From Heteroscillospira sp050252415 (GTDB lineage: Bacteria > Bacillota > Clostridia > Oscillospirales > Oscillospiraceae): a DNA stretch of 7,928 nucleotides. The notes below the pieces were generated by a model that saw only the letters and a program-made list of their open reading frames with translations, had not been told where the DNA came from and searched no databases. A program made the position numbers and the translations under genes. Of this stretch, positions 1-4,743 are shown piece by piece (position 1 is the stretch's first letter; each line of letters opens with the position of its first letter). The DNA lies in assembly GCA_050252415.1 (NCBI GenBank), contig JBFWKZ010000113.1, positions 1 through 7,928 of the forward strand, given 5' to 3'.

Positions 1-24
1 TTCAGACGTGTGCTCTTCCGATCT
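1..24. other. Illumina TruSeq adapter remnant (artefact)
   Basis: The first 24 bases match the 3' end of the Illumina TruSeq read-2 adapter, finishing in GCTCTTCCGATCT. The feoB reading frame becomes recognisable protein directly after it. This is untrimmed library sequence, not genome, and should be masked. It also means the true contig begins at about base 25 and that feoB was cut by the assembly, not by biology. Confidence 0.97.
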
Positions 25-2129
25 TTTCGTACCAGTAAATAGATAACCCCGATGAATATGACTATGGCAAATACGCTCGCGGCGCCGAACCCACCGCCGG
101 TAAACAGTTTTCCGAACTGATAAACAATCAGCGAAACCACATAGGCATAAGCACAGAGATAGCCAATGGCGGCCCATGTCCACTTCGCACTGTTCATCTC
201 ACGTTTTATTGCGGCAATGGCGGCGAAACAGGGGGCGCACAGCAGATTGAAGAGCATGAAACTGTATGCGGTGAGGGGCGTGAAGCTGGCGGCAAGATTT
301 GACCAGATCTCAGCGCCGTCCTCGGCCACTTCGGAGAAGCCATAGAGTACGCCAAAGGTCCCGACGATGTTTTCTTTTGCAATCAGTCCGGTAAAGGTTG
401 CGACAGCTGCCTTCCAGTCGCCGAAGCCAAGAGGAGCAAAGATCGGGGCAACCACATTGCCTATCGCGGCGAGCAGACTGGTGTTGTTGTCCTCGACCAT
501 GCCGAAAACGCCGTCCTCGATGCCAAAGGCCTGCAAAAACCACAGGACAACGGAGGATGCCAGGATAATGGTCCCGGCTCTGCGGATGAAGCTCCAGCCG
601 CGCTCCCATGTGGCGCGTAAAACGTTTTTAGCCGAGGGAACATGGTAGGAGGGCAGTTCCATGACAAAGGGAGCGACTTCACCCGCAAAAGGCCGGGTCT
701 TTTTCAGAATGATTCCGCTTATAATGACGGAACCGACGCCTATGAAATACGCTGAGGTAGCGATGAGTCCGCTTCCGCCGAACAAGGCGCCTGCAAATAA
801 AGCGACGATCGGCATTTTTGCGCCGCAGGGGACAAATGTTGTCGTCATGATCGTCATGCGCCGGTCGCGCTCATTTTCAATGGTACGGCAGGCCATAACT
901 CCCGGTACGCCGCAGCCAGAGGAGATGAGCATGGGGATAAAGGATTTGCCGCTCAGCCCGAATCTTCTGAAAATCCTGTCCATGATAAAAGCCACGCGGG
1001 CCATGTAGCCCACATCCTCGAGAATTGACAGCAGGAAGAACAGAATGAACATCTGAGGAACAAAGCCGATGACCGCGCCGACACCGCCTATAATTCCGTC
1101 CACGATGAGCCCCGATAACCACGGCGCAACATTTATTTGATCAAACCATGTGCTTAAGTTTCCGCAGATCATCTCACCGAACAGCGCGTCATTTGTCCAG
1201 CCGGTCACAATATCGCCGACTGTGGAAATGGCTATGTAATATACGCAAAACATTATTAGCGCAAAGATGGGAAGCGCCAGGATACGGTTGGTTACCACAC
1301 GGTCAATTTTGTCGGAAGCACTTAGCTTTTCTCCCTTCCGTTTCTTTTTCACCGCTGTCTGGACGAGCTTTGCAATATAAGCATAGCGCTGATTTGTAAT
1401 GATGCTTTCGGCGTCGTCGTCAAGCGCATTTTCGCAGTCGGCGATATGTTCCTCCAGGTGCGTCATGAGCGCATCGCCGAGGTTTAGTTCCTCAATCACT
1501 TTTTTATCGCGTTCAAACAGTTTGATGGCATACCAGCGCAGATAGCGGTTGTCAACCTTTCCCTCGATCGACTCTTCAATATGTGCGATGGCGTGTTCAA
1601 CGCTGCCGTTAAAAACTGACGGCAGGTCTCCGGACATCGGTTTTCCCACCAGAGCTACGGCTGCTTCTGCCGCTTCTTTGGAACCGGTCCCCTTGAGCGC
1701 GGAGGTTTCAACGACTTCACAGCCCAAAGCGTCGCCCAGCTTTTTCAGGTCGATGGTGTCACCGTTTTTATGGACGACATCGATCATGTTTACCGCGATG
1801 ACGGTGGGAATACCCAGCTCGATCAACTGCGTAGTCAGGTAAAGGTTCCGCTCAATGTTGGTTCCGTCCACAATGTTTATAATGGCGTCCGGTTTTTCAT
1901 TGACGAGATAGCGTCTCGAAACCACTTCCTCAAGGGTATACGGAGAGAGCGAATAAATCCCCGGCAGATCTTGGATGATGATATCATTATGTCCCCGTAG
2001 TTTTCCCTCTTTTTTCTCAACCGTAACACCCGGCCAGTTGCCAACGTGTTGGGCCGAGCCCGTCAGATTGTTAAACAGCGTTGTCTTACCGCTGTTTGGA
2101 TTCCCGGCCAGTGCAATTTTAATACTCAC
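25..2129 (-). CDS. feoB: Ferrous iron transporter FeoB (3' end missing)
   Basis: FeoB is the inner-membrane Fe(II) transporter with a cytosolic G-protein domain. The start is GTG at 2129, behind GAGGAGG (2137-2143); no in-frame ATG fits better. About 701 codons are present and no stop is reached. All G-protein motifs are visible: G1 GNPNSGKT (residues 9-16), G2 threonine in PGVTVE (T36), G3 DLPG (54-57), G4 NMID (114-117) and G5 SALKG (143-147). A helical linker follows, and hydrophobic segments begin near residue 276. Conserved Gate-motif cysteines are seen in SGCGVPG (C406), VPCGAKMP (C435) and CAPC (C631, C634). FeoB proteins are commonly about 650-770 residues, so little is missing. The frame was followed without breaks, and the loss of the C-terminus coincides with adapter sequence. 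It lies 273 bp downstream of feoA and has its own operator-like repeat close upstream. Confidence 0.97.
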
Positions 2130-2136
2130 TGATTTT

Positions 2137-2143
2137 CCTCCTC
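2137..2143 (-). promoter_or_regulatory. Ribosome binding site of feoB
   Basis: GAGGAGG on the minus strand lies 7 bases before GTG at 2129. This site decides the non-ATG start: the translation from this GTG begins directly with the G-domain strand VSIKIALAGNPNSGKT. Confidence 0.85.
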
Positions 2144-2152
2144 TTGATATAT

Positions 2153-2168
2153 GTTAGCAAAAGCTAAC
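2153..2168. promoter_or_regulatory. Operator-like palindrome upstream of feoB (DtxR-family type)
   Basis: Perfect inverted repeat GTTAGC-AAAA-GCTAAC, with the same GTTAG-N6-CTAAC layout as the repeats in front of feoA. It lies 9 bases upstream of the feoB ribosome binding site. The family assignment (Fe(II)- or Mn(II)-dependent DtxR/IdeR/MntR repressor) is inferred from resemblance to known TTAGG..CCTAA-type operators and from the iron-uptake context. On RNA it could also form a hairpin near the ribosome binding site. Confidence 0.6.
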
Positions 2169-2177
2169 TTCGATACT

Positions 2178-2199
2178 AAAAAAATTTGCGGCTCCGCAA
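2178..2199 (-). terminator. Weak intrinsic-terminator-like hairpin between feoA and feoB
   Basis: Read on the minus strand, TTGCGG-AG-CCGCAA is followed by A and seven T (2178-2184). Only about five base pairs can form with a realistic loop, so it may terminate or attenuate only partly. Its place just before the feoB-proximal operator suggests that feoB level may be set separately from feoA. Confidence 0.35.
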
Positions 2200-2357
2200 C
2201 CGACCAACATCGTCTTCGCGTGCCTCTTTGATAAATGCCACTTGGTTTTTACAGGACCGCACGATGCCGTCTCACTGCGGACCCACATATCCGAGGCTTT
2301 GAAGCCGACGGTGGTTGACGGTATATGCCGCAGTTGTCGCTTTAATAAAACGGCGTG

Positions 2358-2379
2358 CGATTAATCAACTGATTAATCG
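2358..2379. repeat. 9-bp perfect inverted repeat made of two GATTAATC palindromes
   Basis: CGATTAATC-AACT-GATTAATCG forms a perfect 9-bp stem with a 4-base loop. It also consists of two copies of the self-complementary octamer GATTAATC, centred 12 bp apart. It lies just downstream of the feoA stop on the transcribed strand. It could be a protein site or an RNA stem; it has no T-tract, so it is not a standard terminator. Confidence 0.5.
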
Positions 2380-2402
2380 TGTGATCATCATGTTACTTTA
2401 CC

Positions 2403-2612
2403 TTAAATCATAATGCGATTTGCCATTTTCTCATCCAGCGCGATCCGGCTCTCTTTGACCAGTAAGATCATATTACCGGCGATTACCGTAATTACCGTTA
2501 CGCGCTCTCCAACCACAAAACCCAACTCAGCCAAATGCTGCCGAACCTCGTCTTTGCCGGTAATTTTTATAATGGTATTGGTTTCACCCGGCCTTGCCAT
2601 AGTAAGAGGCAT
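2403..2612 (-). CDS. feoA: Ferrous iron transport accessory protein FeoA
   Basis: FeoA is a small cytosolic SH3-like protein that supports FeoB. The 69-residue product is close to the family's usual length of about 75. It shows the expected pattern: an N-terminal strand, a helix with RQHLAELGF, then VVGERVTVI, and a final strand with RIALDEKMANRI (the RIAL...A..I signature). The start ATG at 2612 is preceded by AAAGGAGG with a 7-base spacer. An internal ATG four codons later lacks such a site. It is first in the feo unit, reads towards feoB on the same strand, and lies behind a promoter overlapped by repressor-like repeats. No feoC was found. Confidence 0.93.
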   Translation of the reverse strand: MPLTMARPGETNTIIKITGKDEVRQHLAELGFVVGERVTVITVIAGNMILLVKESRIALDEKMANRIMI

Positions 2613-2639
2613 TTTACTTCCTCCTTTGCCTATCGAAGT

Positions 2640-2655
2640 GTTAGAAAGAACTAAC
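2640..2655. promoter_or_regulatory. Operator-like repeat 1 upstream of feoA
   Basis: GTTAG-AAAGAA-CTAAC, a perfect 5-bp inverted repeat with a 6-bp spacer. It lies in the untranslated leader just upstream of the feoA ribosome binding site. It has the same layout as the sites at 2674 and 2153. Confidence 0.6.
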
Positions 2656-2673
2656 CAAATCAGATATAAAATA

Positions 2674-2689
2674 GTTAGTAAATGCTAAC
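2674..2689. promoter_or_regulatory. Operator-like repeat 2 upstream of feoA
   Basis: GTTAG-TAAATG-CTAAC, the same inverted repeat as at 2640, with its centre 34 bp from that copy, or about three helical turns. It lies immediately downstream of the predicted -10 box, a position where bound protein would block transcription. Confidence 0.65.
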
Positions 2690-2696
2690 CACATAT

Positions 2697-2725
2697 AGTT
2701 TAGCATCCCTAACTCAAGCTGTCAA
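2697..2725 (-). promoter_or_regulatory. Promoter of the feo unit
   Basis: On the minus strand a perfect -35 TTGACA (2720-2725), a 17-base spacer and -10 TAAACT (2697-2702) form a sigma-A-like promoter. A third, looser repeat of the operator type (TTAG-N5-CTAA, 2700-2712) overlaps the -10 and spacer. The layout implies repression by direct occlusion when metal is plentiful. Confidence 0.65.
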
Positions 2726-3057
2726 CCCTAATAAATAAAAAGATATTTTTTATTTTAGCTTGACTGCGAAGCGGTTGACGAAAAGCTGATTGCTTTCGCA
2801 TGACAGACCGAAAGATAAATCCTCAGCCTTAGAGGCATACCGACGAGGGATAAGTGCGTATAATCCTATGGGTGAAAATAACATATGTAATGGTGGAGAA
2901 AATTTTTATGGCTGCCAACCGGCTGTCCGGTGCTATTTTCTTCCTTTCGGGTTTTTATGGTATGCTGCTGCGCTTAAATCGTCAATAAAATTAATCCCAA
3001 TCCCTTGCCCTCACGCGCCACGATTTACGACATATGATGCATAAGGAGGAATATCAT
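2726..3057. other. Divergent feo-sod intergenic region
   Basis: No convincing gene. There is a bulged inverted repeat TGCGAAGC / GCTTTCGCA (2765-2772 and 2792-2800). There is also a TATAAT at 2859-2864 without a good -35, a small hairpin ACCGG-CTGT-CCGGT (2918-2931), and a distant pairing GCATACC / GGTATGC (2835-2841 and 2959-2965). I compared it by eye with common riboswitch cores (FMN, TPP, cobalamin, SAM, M-box, c-di-GMP, THF) and recognise none. No copy of the feo-type operator was seen here. Confidence 0.5.
2958..2966 (+). promoter_or_regulatory. Possible extended -10 promoter element for sod
   Basis: TGG-TATGCT matches an extended -10 (TGn followed by a TATAAT-like hexamer) about 90 bases before the sod start. 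The corresponding -35 (TTCTTC, 2938-2943) is poor. This is only a candidate; the TATAAT at 2859 is an alternative. Confidence 0.3.
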
Positions 3058-3902
3058 ATGAGAGAACATTACCCATTTGTGAATCCGCCGCTGCCATACG
3101 CCTATGACGCGCTCGAGCCCTATATCGACACCGAGACGATGCACCTTCACCATGACAAACATTTACAGGCCTACACAAATAACCTGAATGCCGCTCTGCG
3201 TGACCACCAAAATCTCCAGTGCCTATCTCTGGAGCAATTACTTGCCATTTCCGGCAAGCTGCCGGAGAATGTCGGCGTTCCGATCGCACGAAACGCCGGA
3301 GGGGTTTACAATCACCGGTTCTATTTTAATGAACTGAGTCCNNNNNNNNNNNNNNNNNNNNNNNNNNNNNNNNNNNNNNNNNNNNNNNNNNNNNNNNNNN
3401 NNNNNNNNNNNNNNNNNNNNNNNNNNNNNNNNNNNNNNNNNTCCAGTGCCTATCTCTGGAGCAATTACTTGCCATTTCCGGCAAGCTGCCGGAGAATGTC
3501 GGCGTTCCGATCGCACGAAACGCCGGAGGGGTTTACAATCACCGGTTCTATTTTAATGAACTGAGTCCAACTGGGATGCGTACGCCGGTTGGCGAACTGT
3601 CTGCCGCAATCGACCGCTGCTTTGGAAGTTTTGAGGCGTTTCGCAAGGCGTTTTCCGCTGCCGCCATGTCTGTTTTCGGTTCAGGTTACGCCTGGCTGGT
3701 CGCCGACAGGTGTGGCAGACTGCGTATCATAACGACGGCCAATCAGGAGACTCCGCCCCTGAATTTACTCCGTCCCATACTTAATATTGATGTCTGGGAG
3801 CACGCGTATTATCTTAAACACTATAATCTCCGCGGCGATTATATCGAAGACTGGTTTAACGTTGTGGATTGGTTTGTAGCAAATGATCGTTACATGAGCT
3901 GA
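3058..3902 (+). CDS. sodA: Superoxide dismutase, Mn-type (interrupted by an assembly gap)
   Basis: It converts superoxide to oxygen and hydrogen peroxide in the cytosol. The start ATG at 3058 has AAGGAGG eight bases upstream; the upstream in-frame ATGs at 3034 and 3037 lack one. As printed, the frame is broken by 100 N and a 127-bp duplicate. Joining 3058-3341 to 3569-3902 gives exactly 205 residues, a normal length. In that product the four metal ligands are H31 (in HLHHDKH), H86 (NHRFYFN), D169 and H173 (DVWEHAYY). G82 and Q154 (TANQETP) sit where MnSODs have Gly77 and Gln146, whereas FeSODs carry their Gln elsewhere, so Mn or cambialistic use is likely. FGSGYAWL replaces the usual FGSGWAWL. 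It is divergent from feo and 57 bp upstream of the yyaL stub. Confidence 0.93.
3215..3341 (+). repeat. 127-bp assembly duplicate, copy 1
   Basis: Identical base for base to 3442-3568, and it ends exactly where the run of N begins. It is real sod sequence that was written twice because two contigs overlapping by 127 bases were joined through a gap. Keep only one copy. Confidence 0.97.
3342..3441. other. Scaffold gap of exactly 100 N (artefact)
   Basis: The run is exactly 100 N, a conventional placeholder for an unknown distance. The flanking 127-bp identity and the restored sod frame show that no sequence is missing; the true gap size is minus 127. Confidence 0.97.
3442..3568 (+). repeat. 127-bp assembly duplicate, copy 2
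   Basis: Starts at the first base after the N run and is identical to 3215-3341. It continues directly into the rest of sod (NELSP joined to TGMRTPVGEL). 127 is a common largest k-mer of de Bruijn assemblers, which explains the length. Confidence 0.97.
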
Positions 3903-3959
3903 AATACAGGACGACTAGACCACCTTAACCTGTCAACACTAAAGGACGAGGTGACTATT

Positions 3960-4103
3960 TTGCAAAATACCAATGAACTGATGCGTGAAACAAGCCCCTA
4001 TCTCCTGCAGCACGCCCATAACCCCGTGGATTGGTATCCATGGGGCGAAGCGGCTTTCGCCAGAGCGCGGCAGGAGGACGAACCCGTGCATATGGATACA
4101 TAA
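3960..4103 (+). pseudogene. Truncated YyaL / DUF255 thioredoxin-like protein, N-terminal stub
   Basis: From TTG at 3960 (GAGGTG at 3948-3953 as ribosome binding site; the in-frame GTG at 3951 is the alternative) the frame reads 47 residues to TAA. It contains the hallmark start of the YyaL/SSP411 family: ETSPYLLQHAHNPVDWYPWG followed by EAAFARARQEDEPV. Full members are about 600-700 residues and continue from DKPVFLSIGY into a CHWC-type thioredoxin motif. Here the match ends abruptly after EDEPV, and HMDT-stop follows with no family resemblance. The catalytic part is therefore absent and the product is unlikely to work. It lies 57 bp behind sod on the same strand. Truncation by deletion, insertion or misjoin cannot be told apart from sequence alone. 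Confidence 0.85.
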
Positions 4104-4149
4104 TTTTCCACCGAACTAACCAGAATTGATTTATTTTATAAATATCCGT

Positions 4150-4177
4150 AAAGCGAGTGAGTAACCTCGCTTTTTTT
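4150..4177 (+). terminator. Intrinsic terminator after the sod-yyaL stub unit
   Basis: AAAGCGAG (4150-4157) pairs with CTCGCTTT (4166-4173) around an 8-base loop and is followed by further T to 4177. It is a clear rho-independent terminator that closes the plus-strand transcript from sod and separates it from the secreted-protein unit. Confidence 0.85.
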
Positions 4178-4446
4178 ATTGCAGAAAACAATATACATCA
4201 TTTTATCTTGACGAATGTCGGCTACCTACAGAACTTTCTCTATGGAGCCGGAATGCCTGAGCGTCTATGCGCATTTAGTGTTTTTTACTGGAACGCATAC
4301 GTCCCTTCATATAATAGTTATTGATACTTTTTTCGTATTCATTCTACATTGTTCGACTAAAATTGATAATTTATTATTATAAATAAATATGAAAATGAAA
4401 CAAAATTAAACATTTTCTCAATTATATCCTAATTAAGCAAAAACAT

Positions 4447-4475
4447 TGACAGCATAAAGCATAAATGATATTATA
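4447..4475 (+). promoter_or_regulatory. Predicted sigma-A promoter of the MBL-dockerin gene
   Basis: TTGACA (4447-4452, perfect -35), a 17-base spacer and TATTAT (4470-4475, 5 of 6) form a near-consensus promoter. It lies within AT-rich DNA and points at the large secreted-protein gene. Transcription would begin near 4482. Confidence 0.65.
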
Positions 4476-4622
4476 AATTTTGAAATTAATTATGCAATTT
4501 ATTAAATTCGTTATATATAGAGATTTTCAAATAACGTTAAGTTAATAATATTTTATCATATTTGAACTTGACCATTTATTCTTATTATAAAGTTTATTTA
4601 TGGATTAAAGGGGTAATATTTT

Positions 4623-4703
4623 TCCTTCAATACGATATGGTGAGGAAGGAGGACTTTGGGATATGCCATGCCAACCGTACGCTAAGGAGGGAAGCGCACG
4701 GTT
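4623..4703 (+). promoter_or_regulatory. Structured leader with two hairpins and decoy Shine-Dalgarno stretches
   Basis: Hairpin 1 is TCCTTC (4623-4628) with GAAGGA (4645-4650). Hairpin 2 is AACCGT (4673-4678) with ACGGTT (4698-4703), plus CGCT (4680-4683) with AGCG (4693-4696) across an A-C mismatch; it displays AAGGAGGGA in its loop. Two strong Shine-Dalgarno-like runs (4646-4652 and 4685-4691) thus lie inside structure, upstream of the working site GGAGG at 4732-4736. I do not recognise a known riboswitch. A role in translational control is inference. Confidence 0.4.
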
Positions 4704-4743
4704 AATCAAAACAATTAAAAAAGTGAAGAGTGGAGGTATCGAA

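Larger units (their letters stand above)
2130..2402. other. feoA-feoB intergenic spacer (no gene seen)
   Basis: This is unusually long for a feoAB operon. No reading frame with family resemblance was found on either strand. It contains the palindrome pair GATTAATC (2359-2366 and 2371-2378), the terminator-like hairpin at 2178-2199 and the operator-like repeat at 2153-2168. The part between about 2200 and 2357 holds nothing I can name. Confidence 0.6.
4178..4743 (+). other. AT-rich intergenic region and leader of the secreted-protein gene
   Basis: There is no gene here. From about 4280 to 4610 the sequence is strikingly AT-rich compared with the genes on both sides. It contains one good promoter (4447-4475) and a purine-rich, hairpin-forming leader from about 4611. 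The remainder holds nothing I can name. The long leader (about 260 bases from the predicted start of transcription) leaves room for control at the RNA level. Confidence 0.6.

Noticed and set aside
310..1122. Minus-strand frames at 310-609, 461-688 and 877-1122
   Set aside because: They lie in other frames of feoB, whose own frame was followed intact with all motifs; they show no family resemblance or ribosome binding site.
2790..3044. 84-residue plus-strand frame in the feo-sod spacer
   Set aside because: No ribosome binding site, low-quality composition and no resemblance to any family; it overlaps probable regulatory sequence.
3034..3564. A 176-residue frame running through the N gap, apparently a SOD with a repeated segment
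   Set aside because: It exists only because the duplicate and the 100 N are translated; the collapsed sequence gives a normal SOD.
3215..3568. A true tandem duplication or CRISPR-like repeat
   Set aside because: Only two copies, exactly abutting a 100-N placeholder, with a length equal to a common assembler k-mer and the frame restored on collapse.
3955..4191. 78-residue minus-strand frame
   Set aside because: It is antisense to the yyaL stub and reads across the terminator; the plus strand shows a clear protein family.
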